64,000 bases of DNA from Dyella sp. BiH032. Its GTDB lineage: Bacteria; Pseudomonadota; Gammaproteobacteria; Xanthomonadales; Rhodanobacteraceae. The stretch covers positions 434,001 to 498,000 of the forward strand of contig NZ_CP134867.1 of NCBI RefSeq assembly GCF_031954525.1. The letters run 5' to 3'. The translations under genes and the position numbers were made by a program. Numbering within the stretch: position 1 is the first letter of the stretch; the number at the start of each line of letters is the position of its first letter. Under the pieces are notes generated by a model, which searched no databases, had not been told where the DNA came from, and saw nothing but the letters and a program-made list of their open reading frames with translations. Shown here in pieces: positions 38,086 to 46,643 of the stretch.

Positions 38086-38970
38086 CTACGCATCCCCCAA
38101 CAACCTCCCACCCACAAAATCCACAAACGCTCTCAACTTCGGCAACATATGCCGCCCCGACGGCCACAACAAATAAAACGTCCCACACACCGTCGCGTAC
38201 TCGTCCAACACCGGCACCAGTTCGCCAGACGCCAGCGGCCCCCGCACCGCATGCTCGGGCACATAGGCGATGCCACGCCCGCGCATCGCGAAACACACCC
38301 GCGTATCCACGTCATTGCACACCATCGCGATGGGAATCTCCGTCTCAGGCGGCATCGGCCACACCTCCAGCTTGCCGCTGGTGGGAAAGCGGTAGTGCAG
38401 GCAATCGTGATGGGCGAGGTCCGCGGGCACACGCGGCGTGCCCTTGCGCGCGAGGTACTCCGGCGACGCGACCAGGCGGCGGCGAAACGTGCCGACGCGG
38501 CGCGCGCTTAGCCGTGAATCCGTGGGATCGCCCACCCGCAGCACGGCGTCGAACCCTTCCTCGATTACATCCACCAGGCGGTCGTCGAAATCCAGGTCCA
38601 GGCGTACGTGCGGATACTTCTGCACGAAGTCGGACAGCACCGGCAGCACCAGGCCGCTCACCAGTGGCAGGCTCACCCGTAGCGTGCCGCGCGGTTCGGC
38701 GGAGCGGCTGGAGAGTTCGGCTTCGGCCAGTTCCAGTTCTTCCAGCGCGCGGCGGCAGCGTGCGAGGAACAGCTGGCCTTCGGCGGTGAGCGCGACGCTA
38801 CGCGTGCTGCGGTGGAACAGGCGCACGCCCAGCTGCTGTTCCAGCCTTGCGATGGCTTTGCCCACGGCGGAGGCGGAGATGCCTTGCAGGCGGGCCGTCT
38901 CCACGAAACTCAGGGTGTCGGCGACCTGGATGAATGTCTGCAGGCCGCCCAGGCTGTCCAGGGCTTTCAT
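38086..38970 (-). CDS. LysR-family transcriptional regulator
   Basis: A 294-residue LysR regulator with an N-terminal helix-turn-helix (about 8-65; LSFVETARLQGISASAVGKA, LEQQLGVRLFHRSTRSV) and a C-terminal effector domain. It is divergent from the serine hydrolase and MFS pair at 39077, with 106 bases between, so it probably regulates them. No sharp T-N11-A box could be chosen; a GGAATTCC palindrome lies at about 38978. The 3' end is G/T-rich on its coding strand and meets a decayed repeat array. Confidence 0.9.
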   Translation of the reverse strand: MKALDSLGGLQTFIQVADTLSFVETARLQGISASAVGKAIARLEQQLGVRLFHRSTRSVALTAEGQLFLARCRRALEELELAEAELSSRSAEPRGTLRVSLPLVSGLVLPVLSDFVQKYPHVRLDLDFDDRLVDVIEEGFDAVLRVGDPTDSRLSARRVGTFRRRLVASPEYLARKGTPRVPADLAHHDCLHYRFPTSGKLEVWPMPPETEIPIAMVCNDVDTRVCFAMRGRGIAYVPEHAVRGPLASGELVPVLDEYATVCGTFYLLWPSGRHMLPKLRAFVDFVGGRLLGDA

Positions 38971-39076
38971 GGATTGCGGAATTCCAAGTCCGGAAAGCCA
39001 CGAACTCTACCCGCCTTTTTCCGCCCGTGCGCGCTATCTACCTTGAGGCTCCCTTTCTGGAAATGGAGCGCCCCTC

Positions 39077-40255
39077 ATGTCATCCCTCCCGATCGCCGCG
39101 CGCCCCTCGACCCTCGCGCCGCTCGATGCGGCCATCGACGCGGCCTTGGATCAGCGCCGCCTCGTCGGTGCCGTGGTGCTGGTCCGGCATCGCGGGGACG
39201 AGCTGTTCCGCCGTGCCGCCGGCTGGGCCGATCGCGAACGCGGCATCGCCATGCGCGACGACGCGCTGTTCCGCCTGGCCTCGGTGACCAAGCCCATCGT
39301 CGCGGCCGCCACCCTGGCGCTGGCGCAACGCGGCGTGGTCGATCTCGATACGCCGGTCACGCGCTGGTTGCCGGAATTCCGGCCGCGCCTGCCGGATGGC
39401 GACGCGCCGGACCTCACGCTGCGGCAACTGCTGTCGCATCAGTCCGGCCTGGGCTACCGCTTCCTCGACGCGCCGGACGACGGCCCGCATGCGCAGGCGG
39501 GCGTGTCGGATGGCATGGACGACAGCGACATCACGCTGGCCGAAAACCTTCGCCGCATCGCGCGGGTACCTTTGCAGTTCGCGCCCGGCACCGGCTGGTT
39601 CTATTCGCTGGGCGTCGATGTGGCCGGGGGCGTGCTCGAGGCGGCGACAGGGCGTTCGCTGCAGGACATCGTGCGGGAAACGGTCACGGGTCCGCTCGGC
39701 ATGGACGACACGGCCTTTCATGCGCGCGAGACGGCGCGGCTTGCCGTGCCGTATGTGAGCGACACGCCCGCGCCGCATCCGCTGGCCGAAGGCGAAGTGG
39801 TGCCGGTATATCCGGACACCGCCGGCATCCGCTTCAGCCCTGCGCGTGCGCTGGATGCGCATGCCTTCCCTTCCGGCGGCGCCGGCATGGTGGGCAGCGC
39901 GGACGACCTGATGCGTTTTCTCGAAACGCTGCGCGGCGGCGGCACGCCGATCCTCGATCCGGCCGGGGTCGCGCAGATGGCGCGCAACCATACCGGCCCG
40001 CTCGGTCCGCCGGATGCACCCGGCTGGGGCTACGGCCTGGGCTTCTCCGTGCTGCACGATCCGGCGCCCACCGGCACGCCGGAAAGCGTCGGCACTTGGC
40101 GCTGGGGCGGTGCGTACGGGCATAGCTGGTTCGTGGATCCCGCGCGCGAGCTGAGCGTGGTCGCGCTCACCAACACCTTGTACGAGGGCATGCACGGGGC
40201 TTTCGTCAACGAACTGCGCGATGCCGTGTACGCCACGCTGGAGGCGCGGACGTGA
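39077..40255 (+). CDS. Serine hydrolase, beta-lactamase fold
   Basis: A 392-residue beta-lactamase-related serine hydrolase without an obvious signal peptide. The active-site SxxK is SVTK in LFRLASVTKPIVAAATLALA. The Tyr motif is probably FYSLGVDVAGGVLEAATG, and GAYGHSWFVDP takes the place of the third motif. Cytoplasmic members are often esterases or amidases. A MFS transporter gene starts within its stop codon (GTGA), and a LysR gene is divergent. The three genes probably form one small regulated unit handling an unknown compound. Confidence 0.88.
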   Translation: MSSLPIAARPSTLAPLDAAIDAALDQRRLVGAVVLVRHRGDELFRRAAGWADRERGIAMRDDALFRLASVTKPIVAAATLALAQRGVVDLDTPVTRWLPEFRPRLPDGDAPDLTLRQLLSHQSGLGYRFLDAPDDGPHAQAGVSDGMDDSDITLAENLRRIARVPLQFAPGTGWFYSLGVDVAGGVLEAATGRSLQDIVRETVTGPLGMDDTAFHARETARLAVPYVSDTPAPHPLAEGEVVPVYPDTAGIRFSPARALDAHAFPSGGAGMVGSADDLMRFLETLRGGGTPILDPAGVAQMARNHTGPLGPPDAPGWGYGLGFSVLHDPAPTGTPESVGTWRWGGAYGHSWFVDPARELSVVALTNTLYEGMHGAFVNELRDAVYATLEART

Positions 40256-41442
40256 GCGCCATCGACAAAGCCCTGCCGTACGACGCCTGCGAACCCACGC
40301 CCGGGCGCCTGCCCATGCTCGGCCTGCTGGCGCTGGCCTGCGGCGCCTTCATCACGGTGCTGACCGAATGCATCGTCGCCGGGCTGCTGCCGGCGATGAG
40401 CCGCGACCTGGGCCTCAGCGAGGCGCTGGTCGGCCAGCTCACCACCGTCTATGCGCTCGGCTCGCTGCTGACTGCGATCCCGATGGTGAAGCTCACCAGC
40501 CACCTGCCGCGCCGGCCGCTGTTGCTGGCGGCGATCCTCGGCTTCGCGCTGGTCAACAGCGTGATGGCCTGGACGGATGCCTATGTGCTGATGCTGGTGT
40601 CGCGCTTCCTCGGCGGCGTCGCCGCCGGCCTGCTGTGGGCGCTGCTGGCCGGCTACGCCAGCCGCATGGTCGCGCCGCAGCTGCAAGGCCGCGCCATCGC
40701 CGTGGCGATGCTGGGTACGCCGCTGGCGATGTCGATCGGCATTCCGGCGGGCACATGGCTGTCGCAGCTGATCGGCTGGCGCTGGGTGTTCGGCTTGATG
40801 TCGCTGCTGAGCGTGGCGCTGGCGGGCTGGTCGCGCGCCGCGCTGCCGCCGGTGCCCGGCGTGCCGCCGCAGCAGAGCGGCACGCTGCGCGACGTACTCG
40901 CGCGGCCCGGCCTGGTTGCGGTGTACGCGGTGATGCTGCTGGCGGTGCTCGCGCACAACGTGCTGTACACCTACATCGCGCCGTTCGTGGTCCTGTCTGG
41001 TTCCCAGGCCATGCTCGACCGGTTGCTGCTGCTGTTCGGCGTGTCGTCCGTGGTGAGCATCGCGATCACCGGCGCGCTGATCGATCGCTGGATGCGCGCG
41101 CTGATCGTGCTTGGCATGGCGCTGTTCCTGCTGGCCGCGGTGGTGATGGCGCTGTGGCCGTCTTCACAGGCCGTGCTGGTGACGGCAGTGGCGGTGTGGG
41201 GCCTCGGCTTCGGCGGCGCGGCCACGCTGATCCAGACTGCGGTGGCGCGGCGCTCGGGCGAGCAGCAGGACCTGGGCCAGTCGCTGGTGGTGGTCGGCTG
41301 GAACCTCGCCATCGCCGGCGGCGGCGTGGTGGGCGGCGTGATGCTCAAGCTGGCGAACGCCGCGATGCTGCCGTGGGCGCTGGTGGCCTTGCTGGCGGTG
41401 ACGCTGTGGGTGGCGGTGCCGGCGAAAAAGGCCTGGGCGTGA
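40252..41442 (+). CDS. MFS transporter, drug/sugar efflux (DHA1-like)
   Basis: A 396-residue major facilitator protein with twelve predicted membrane segments. The first helix region GAFITVLTECIVAGLLPAMS and VGQLTTVYALGSLLTAIPMV resembles the DHA1/sugar-efflux branch; the loop after helix 2 has LTSHLPRRPLL. GTG 40252 overlaps the hydrolase stop by four bases, so both are co-translated. It may export or import the substrate or product of the hydrolase. Substrate unknown. Confidence 0.9.
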   Translation: MSAIDKALPYDACEPTPGRLPMLGLLALACGAFITVLTECIVAGLLPAMSRDLGLSEALVGQLTTVYALGSLLTAIPMVKLTSHLPRRPLLLAAILGFALVNSVMAWTDAYVLMLVSRFLGGVAAGLLWALLAGYASRMVAPQLQGRAIAVAMLGTPLAMSIGIPAGTWLSQLIGWRWVFGLMSLLSVALAGWSRAALPPVPGVPPQQSGTLRDVLARPGLVAVYAVMLLAVLAHNVLYTYIAPFVVLSGSQAMLDRLLLLFGVSSVVSIAITGALIDRWMRALIVLGMALFLLAAVVMALWPSSQAVLVTAVAVWGLGFGGAATLIQTAVARRSGEQQDLGQSLVVVGWNLAIAGGGVVGGVMLKLANAAMLPWALVALLAVTLWVAVPAKKAWA

Positions 41443-41578
41443 ATGGGGTCGGTGGGCGAGCTGCGGCGGCCCACTGAGTCGCACGCCGCAGACATCGCCG
41501 CGCTTGCCAACTCGTGCGTGCGCTCCCGAGGAAAAGCGACCTCCAGCAGCGAACCAACCGTTTGGTTTTTCGCGCGCG

Positions 41579-41806
41579 CTACGGATATCCCCACTTCCAC
41601 ATCAAGTCATTCGCGCGGTTGATCAATATCTTGCGGTAGGCCTCGATGATCAGCCGCGCGTCGCTGCTCAATTCCGCATCCCAGCCGTGATCCATCGCTT
41701 CGAGCAGGGCGTGCGCCACCGCGGCGTCGTATTCGAGCTTGGCGAAATCCTCGGCCGATGGCCGGTAATTTCCCTGCACACAACGCATGGGCGCTTTCAG
41801 TCGCAT
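41579..41806 (-). CDS. Small hypothetical protein
   Basis: A 75-residue soluble protein (MRLKAPMRCVQGNYRPSAED start). It has amphipathic helices and two Trp near the C-terminus (LMWKWGYP). Codon use is GC3-rich through the middle, which favours a real gene. I recognise no domain. It lies alone, convergent with the MFS gene and 83 bases after the start-distal end of the next minus-strand gene. Confidence 0.6.
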   Translation of the reverse strand: MRLKAPMRCVQGNYRPSAEDFAKLEYDAAVAHALLEAMDHGWDAELSSDARLIIEAYRKILINRANDLMWKWGYP

Positions 41807-41889
41807 CGCACTGTCCTCCCGCCGGATGGAGGTCGGCGATTACAGCAAGCGCGCGCGCTGGCGTGTAGTAGCCAAACGGCCGAGCGACG

Positions 41890-42498
41890 TCACGATGCGT
41901 CCGGATCGTCCGCGACGTGATCGGCCCACAACTTGCGTGCGAAGTCGCGGAAGGCGTTCGGCGCGCCCATGAAGGCCGGGTCGAAGGTGTAGCCGCCGCC
42001 CTTGCCGTCCACCGCTTCGGTTTCGCCGCGCATCGCATATTTCTGCGCGGCTTGGTAGGCGATCACCTTCATCGTGTCGGACGAGATGTCGCCGCGGCAC
42101 ATCAGGCGATAGGCCAGCCACACTTCCGCGGTGCCGTCGCCGTCGAGGTCGGTGACCTGCACCGCTGCGCCCTTCAGGAACGCGGCCTGATGGTCCACCG
42201 GGCAGTCGTGAATGAAATCGTGCAGGTTCCAGCGCGCCTTCGCCTCGCCACCGGCGACGGTATAGCGCACGGCGTAGAGATCGTCGTTGGCGCCATCTTC
42301 GCCGTCCTCGTCGTGGTGCGTGCTGAGCACCACGATGTTGTCGCCCTCGGCGTCGGTCCAGCGCACGGCCTGCTTGAAATCGCCCTGGAAGGTGGCGCCT
42401 GCCGGCAGCTTGCCGGCGGCGAGCGGCACGGGCTTGATGGGCGCGGCGGCGTGGATGGCGAACGCGGCGAGCAGCAGCGGGGCGGCGAAGGCTTTCAT
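41890..42498 (-). CDS. Exported protein with FG-GAP-like DLDGDG motif
   Basis: A 202-residue secreted protein with a cleavable signal (residues 1 to about 18). The central VTDLDGDGTAEVWLAYRLMC segment resembles an FG-GAP/calcium-loop motif found in a family of small periplasmic proteins sometimes annotated as M949_RS01915-type surface polysaccharide proteins. The biochemical role is unknown. Cysteines in FIHDCPV and RLMCRGD may form a disulphide. It is the third of a run of minus-strand single genes and shows no operon overlap. Confidence 0.72.
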   Translation of the reverse strand: MKAFAAPLLLAAFAIHAAAPIKPVPLAAGKLPAGATFQGDFKQAVRWTDAEGDNIVVLSTHHDEDGEDGANDDLYAVRYTVAGGEAKARWNLHDFIHDCPVDHQAAFLKGAAVQVTDLDGDGTAEVWLAYRLMCRGDISSDTMKVIAYQAAQKYAMRGETEAVDGKGGGYTFDPAFMGAPNAFRDFARKLWADHVADDPDAS

Positions 42499-42585
42499 GG
42501 TCGTCCTTGAGCATGAGCAACCGGGACGGGCCCGGCGGGGGCGCCATTGTCCACCAGCATCCGCCCGCCGGGTAGACGCCGCGCC

Positions 42586-42945
42586 TCAGGCCTGGGCGAC
42601 GGGCATCTCCGTCTGGCGCAGCTCGACTTCCAGCTCCCATGCATCGCCATGCTTTTCCAGGAAGCGGCGCATCCAGTCGGTGGCCTCCTCCTGCGTGGCG
42701 GTATCGAGCATGAAGTAGCCGCCGATTACTTCCTTGGTCTCGGTGAACGGACCGTCCGTCGCAGTGACGCGTCCCTTGGACAGGCGCAGGCGCCGGCCTT
42801 CGCGGGTGGGGCGCAGGCCGGCCGTGTCGACCAGCACCTTGGCGTCGTTCATTTCGTCGATCAGTGCGCCGACCTCGCGCATCAGGCGCTCGTCGATGTC
42901 GGGGCCGCCGTGCTCGCTGATACGGATCAAGGCCAGAAAACGCAT
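42586..42945 (-). CDS. YCII-related (DGPF) domain protein
   Basis: A 119-residue YCII/DGPF-domain protein (FLALIRISEHGG start, TDGPFTETKEVIGGYFMLD signature, ending ELRQTEMPV). These small alpha/beta proteins often accompany ECF sigma factors and have an unknown, possibly enzymatic, role. ATG 42945 is chosen because AGGAG lies at good distance upstream and the family begins at this point; the open frame extends further without coding character. No sigma-factor gene is nearby. Confidence 0.85.
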   Translation of the reverse strand: MRFLALIRISEHGGPDIDERLMREVGALIDEMNDAKVLVDTAGLRPTREGRRLRLSKGRVTATDGPFTETKEVIGGYFMLDTATQEEATDWMRRFLEKHGDAWELEVELRQTEMPVAQA

Positions 42946-43060
42946 GGGGAAACTCCTGGATGGTGGGGATGGCAGGCCGCGGCGCGGCCGGGGAAGCGCG
43001 CTTCCATCCATCCGACGAACGGCGCTGGCCGGATTCGACAAGCGCATCGCTTCATGTGCG

Positions 43061-43819
43061 TCACTGCGCCGGATTGACCACTTCGGCACCCCTGTCGCCG
43101 AAAAACGCCAGCCCGCTGCCGAGCATGGCCTGGCCGCGGATCACGCTCAGGTCGTGCGGCATGGCCTGTGCCGCCAGCTGCAGCCAGGCCGGGCTGAAGA
43201 TCCGCTCCCATTGCGCGGCCAACTGTGCGCCGTCCTTCACCATCAGCGGCTTGCCGGGCGCCACGTTCACCCGCAGCGGAAAGCTCACGTAGCGCGCGGC
43301 GCCGGCACGGTCGCCGGCCAGTACCGCCTTGTAAAAGCCCTGCACCTGCGCTTCGAACGCGGCATCGCTCTTGTCCGTCACATCGCGATACCAGCGCGTG
43401 CCGGGCAGCGCGCCTTCGCCCGGGTCGCTGACGTTGGACAGCATGACGGGGAAGGATTTGCCATCTTTCCCCGTCCACCGCCCTTCCAGGCCCACGCTGT
43501 TGTCGAAGTTGAGCGGCGCGCTCCCGTTGCTGCCGTTGCCCCGGAAGCGCAACGCGAACGTGCCGCTGCCCGGCTCCTGCAAGCTGATCTCCCGGTCCGC
43601 GCGGCCGCTGAGCGGAATGTCCTTCAGGTACTTCGCGTAGAAGTAATGGCTCTTCGGTATCACCTTGCCTTGGCGCACCGCCAGCGTCAGGCCGATGCGC
43701 TGCGCGCCGAGCGTGCCTTCGTAGGTCATGGTGGAAAGATCGTCATTCGCGGCGACGGCGCGGTTGGCGATGGTGACGAAGAACACGCCGAGTGCGAAGC
43801 GGTACAGAGCAGACCTCAT
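43061..43819 (-). CDS. Hypothetical exported protein
   Basis: A 252-residue protein beginning MRSALYRFALGVFFVTIANR, a signal peptide cleaved near AVAA. ATG 43819 is preceded by AAGGAA. The N-terminal half (TYEGTLGAQRIGLTLAV ... LKDIPLSGRADREISL) looks like a beta-rich lipocalin-like barrel. The C-terminal part (FYKAVLAGDRAGAARYVSFPLRV) resembles SnoaL/NTF2-like lumazine folds. Role unknown. Confidence 0.75.
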   Translation of the reverse strand: MRSALYRFALGVFFVTIANRAVAANDDLSTMTYEGTLGAQRIGLTLAVRQGKVIPKSHYFYAKYLKDIPLSGRADREISLQEPGSGTFALRFRGNGSNGSAPLNFDNSVGLEGRWTGKDGKSFPVMLSNVSDPGEGALPGTRWYRDVTDKSDAAFEAQVQGFYKAVLAGDRAGAARYVSFPLRVNVAPGKPLMVKDGAQLAAQWERIFSPAWLQLAAQAMPHDLSVIRGQAMLGSGLAFFGDRGAEVVNPAQ

Positions 43820-44113
43820 ATTCCATTCCTTTGCTGAGTTGGAATGCAGCGTGCCTCGACGGCGTGGCGCGCGGTGACGCCTCTCTGCTGACATCGACGA
43901 CAGCGGACACCGCCCTCAGGCGATTTATTTCACCGACGCCGATGCAGGCAAAGCCTTACAGACCGTCCAAGCCGTGCGCCGTAATGTGGTTGCTTCGCCG
44001 ATGCGTTCATGTGAAAGACCGGCGAATCGCGGCGGCGCGAGAAAAGCGCGGATCGCATGGAGGTAGGAGCCCAGGCGATCCGCTGACCACAACCAACTTC
44101 CAAGGAGTTAGTC
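43820..44113. other. Intergenic gap without recognised features
   Basis: About 290 bases between the exported protein and a possible small plus-strand gene. A strong AAGGAG lies at 44100-44105 followed by ATG at 44114. No palindrome or coding signal was found before that. Confidence 0.4.
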
Positions 44114-44462
44114 ATGGCTGCAGCCGATGATACGGCAGCTTTTTGCCCGAATGATCCGAACGACCCCCCCGTACCAACCCACTCGGGCGTCCCTTCTACG
44201 CCTCCGGCGAGGCGGACGAACCGCCCTCATCCCGCAAGGCCGTGCGGCCGGCATCAGCATGGCCATCCCTGTGCTCACCAGCCTGCTGGCCAACAACGAA
44301 TGCCTGTGCGATGCGCACGACAGCAGCGCGAGCACGGCGCCCGACGCGCCGCCGTTGCCACCGACCTGCGTGGAAGGCTTGCTGGCGGCACTGCACTTTC
44401 TCAGCCTGTACGGAGAATCGCTGAGCTACCGCCTGACGCCGGAGACCGCGCCGATCGGCTGA
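44114..44462 (+). pseudogene. Possible small gene interrupted at a seven-C tract
   Basis: AAGGAG followed eight bases later by ATG 44114 is a good start, but that frame loses coding character after the run of seven Cs at 44164-44170. From there the frame that ends at 44462 becomes convincing: MAIPVLTSLLANNECLCDAH and GLLAALHFLSLYGESLSYRL have GC3-rich codons. Removing one C would join both into one protein of about 115 residues. The alternative is an intact 111-residue gene starting at ATG 44127. A sequencing error, a real frameshift and slippage are all possible. No known family. Confidence 0.4.
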
Positions 44463-44485
44463 AGCCGCGAAACATGTGCCGAATG

Positions 44486-44512
44486 AAAAAAGGGAGCCGG
44501 AACAGGCTCCCC
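44486..44512 (-). terminator. Intrinsic terminator of the 44572-45318 gene
   Basis: Read on the minus strand, GGGAGCC (44511-44505), a six-base loop and GGCTCCC (44498-44492) form a perfect stem followed by a run of six Ts. It lies about 60 bases after the stop codon of the membrane protein. Confidence 0.85.
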
Positions 44513-44571
44513 TTCGATGTTTCCCGAGGCGTGTCGAAGCGTCTGAACCACACGCTTCCTCCAGCGGGGCA

Positions 44572-45318
44572 TCAGCGCGCGCCGTCGGTCCACGCGCGCG
44601 TGTTGCGCTCGATGCGGCCGAAGGTCAGCAGCTGCAGCACCAGGATCAGCAGCAGGATCGGTCCGCCGGCCCGCACCAGCGAACGCCAGGCGGCGTCCTG
44701 CTTTTCCTTCTGTGCCAGATAGCCGTCCGCCGGGCTGTCGCCGGACGCGGTGTTCTGTTCGGAAAACACGGTGTCGTACTGGTCGACCACGTCGCCGACC
44801 ACGGTCATCGGCGCGATGGGCAGATCGCCCTCCGGGCGCTTGGCCAGCAGCGCGTCGATCTTCGGATCGGCCAGCGACTGCTCGAAAGCATCGGCCAGGC
44901 CGTTGGCGTAGGCCGCCTTCAGCGCGTCCGTGTCCTGTGCGCTTACTTTGTAGTGGATAGCGTTGAGCTGTGCGGTGAACTCTTCCTCCTCCAGCGTCGC
45001 ACCCTGCTTCTGCACGAAGGCGCGGATGGCCTTGCCGATGCGGTCGTAGGCGGCGCGATGCGGGTCGGTCGCGCTGATGGCGTCGGCTTCGGTCCCGCTC
45101 TGGTTGGCGACGACGCGCTTGACCACGTCGGCGGCGGCCACCTTCGGCGTCTTCGCCGGCGCGGCGCTGGCCGCCTTGAGTTCGGGTTCCGGCGCGGTGG
45201 CGCGGCGCCAGTCGAGGGCCGCCTTGAACGCGACGCCCAGCAGGGCGAGCGTCAGCAGCACGGTGAGGAGGCGGATCAGCCCGTTGTAGAGCTGTTCCAG
45301 TTTCTGCAGGAGCGACAT
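44572..45318 (-). CDS. Hypothetical inner-membrane protein with large periplasmic domain
   Basis: A 248-residue protein with one membrane helix near each end (about 15-33 and 218-236) and a helical, acidic middle region (EEEEFTAQLNAIHYKV, ADAFEQSLADPKIDALL). An Ala/Pro/Lys-rich linker follows the first helix. No family recognised. It starts about 210 bases downstream of the alpha/beta hydrolase stop on the same strand and is followed by a clear terminator. Confidence 0.72.
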   Translation of the reverse strand: MSLLQKLEQLYNGLIRLLTVLLTLALLGVAFKAALDWRRATAPEPELKAASAAPAKTPKVAAADVVKRVVANQSGTEADAISATDPHRAAYDRIGKAIRAFVQKQGATLEEEEFTAQLNAIHYKVSAQDTDALKAAYANGLADAFEQSLADPKIDALLAKRPEGDLPIAPMTVVGDVVDQYDTVFSEQNTASGDSPADGYLAQKEKQDAAWRSLVRAGGPILLLILVLQLLTFGRIERNTRAWTDGAR

Positions 45319-45525
45319 AGTTCTTCCTTGTGAGTCCGAGTCGTGTGCCGGTCATCCCTGGCGCGCGCCCGTTCCTGGACGCGGCGAAAGCTGACCCGCC
45401 GTCGTGGCGGGTCGATGAAAGGCCGGCGCATCTTACGTCATCGCCCTGGCCGGGGCCGGCAAGGCGAGGAGCGCCGGGGGATGGCGGATGGCCGCAGCGG
45501 CAGGCCGAAGAGGTAGGCCAGACGC

Positions 45526-46503
45526 TCAGCCCGCGCGCCACAGTCGCTTCGCCTCTTCCGCGATCACCTCCGGGTATTCTTCCTGGAAGAACAGCTTCCC
45601 GTCGGGCACCGGCCGGATGCCGCGGGATTGTGGGAAAGTCCGGTCGAGATAGGCGGCATCGGCCATCGCGAAGATGTCGTCGCTCGCGCCCCACACGATC
45701 CGCACCGGTACCTGGCTGCGCTTGAGTTTCGCCTCGATACCCTTCAGCGGATTGGGCTCCAGCGCCAGATGGAACGCGTGGTACTGCTGGCGGCGCAGCG
45801 GCGTTCCGACCAGTGGCGTGACGTAGTAGTCGATGGTCTCGTCGGCAAGGCGGTCGGGCGCGTGGAACGCGGCGGCGCCGAAGGTGGCGCGGGCCAGCGC
45901 GCGGTCGGTGAGCCACTTCGCGGTGGCGTCGGCAAGCGTGCCCTGGCGCGCCATATCGATGACCGGTTTCACTTTGGCGGGCGGGCTGTCGATTTCCACG
46001 TCGCCATTGGTCAGCAGCAGGCTGCGTACGCGCTCGGGGTGGCGAACCAGCAGCAGCTGGGCTACGGCGACGCCGCAGTCGCTGGCGACGATGTCGACCT
46101 CGCGCAGGCCGAGCTTGTCCAGCAGCGCCACGAGCATCGCGGCCTGGTCGGCGGCGGCAAGCGACTGGCCTTCCGGCACCTCGGAATAGCCCAGGCCCAT
46201 GAAATCCGGCGCGATGCAGCGGCGATACGCGGTCAGCCGGTCGATCGCCCCGCGCCACTGGAAACCGTTGAGCGGCGCGCCGTGCAGGAACAGCGCGGCC
46301 TTGCCGCGGCCGTGGTCCACGTAGGCGATGCGGCCGAACGGCAGCTCGGCAAAACGGCGCATGGCGCGGAATGCGGCCGCGTCCGTGGGGCTGCTCGGGT
46401 CGGGGCTGAACAGGCCGTGGGCCTGCGCCGGCGCGATCAGGCTCGCCGCCGCGCCAGCGGACAGGGTGGCGAGGCTGTACTGGAGGAACTGGCGGCGTTG
46501 CAT
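45526..46503 (-). CDS. Exported alpha/beta hydrolase of the haloalkane dehalogenase/epoxide hydrolase type, lacking the catalytic His
   Basis: A 325-residue protein starting with a twin-arginine-like signal (MQRRQFLQYS ... APAQAHG). The fold matches haloalkane dehalogenases and epoxide hydrolases: oxyanion motif HGAPLNGFQWR (His74), nucleophile-elbow VASDCGV with Asp142 where those families have DWG, and VWGASDD with an acidic residue. In the segment GKLFFQEEYPEVI, the catalytic His of the usual G-x-H-x-x-Q-E-D-x-P motif is Leu304. The normal two-step hydrolysis may therefore stop at the ester intermediate, or the protein may have another role. GGAG upstream supports ATG 46503. It is divergent from the AraC gene. 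Confidence 0.82.
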   Translation of the reverse strand: MQRRQFLQYSLATLSAGAAASLIAPAQAHGLFSPDPSSPTDAAAFRAMRRFAELPFGRIAYVDHGRGKAALFLHGAPLNGFQWRGAIDRLTAYRRCIAPDFMGLGYSEVPEGQSLAAADQAAMLVALLDKLGLREVDIVASDCGVAVAQLLLVRHPERVRSLLLTNGDVEIDSPPAKVKPVIDMARQGTLADATAKWLTDRALARATFGAAAFHAPDRLADETIDYYVTPLVGTPLRRQQYHAFHLALEPNPLKGIEAKLKRSQVPVRIVWGASDDIFAMADAAYLDRTFPQSRGIRPVPDGKLFFQEEYPEVIAEEAKRLWRAG

Positions 46504-46643
46504 GCTCAAGGACTCCGGAGGGGAAACGGCGGCCATGCTGGCGCCCGCGCCGCGCCGGCGCGTGCACGAACGGCCGGCGCACGGCACGGATGGATGATTT
46601 CCGGCACATGCCGGTGAGTCGCGATGGGCGAAGGATGGCGGGC

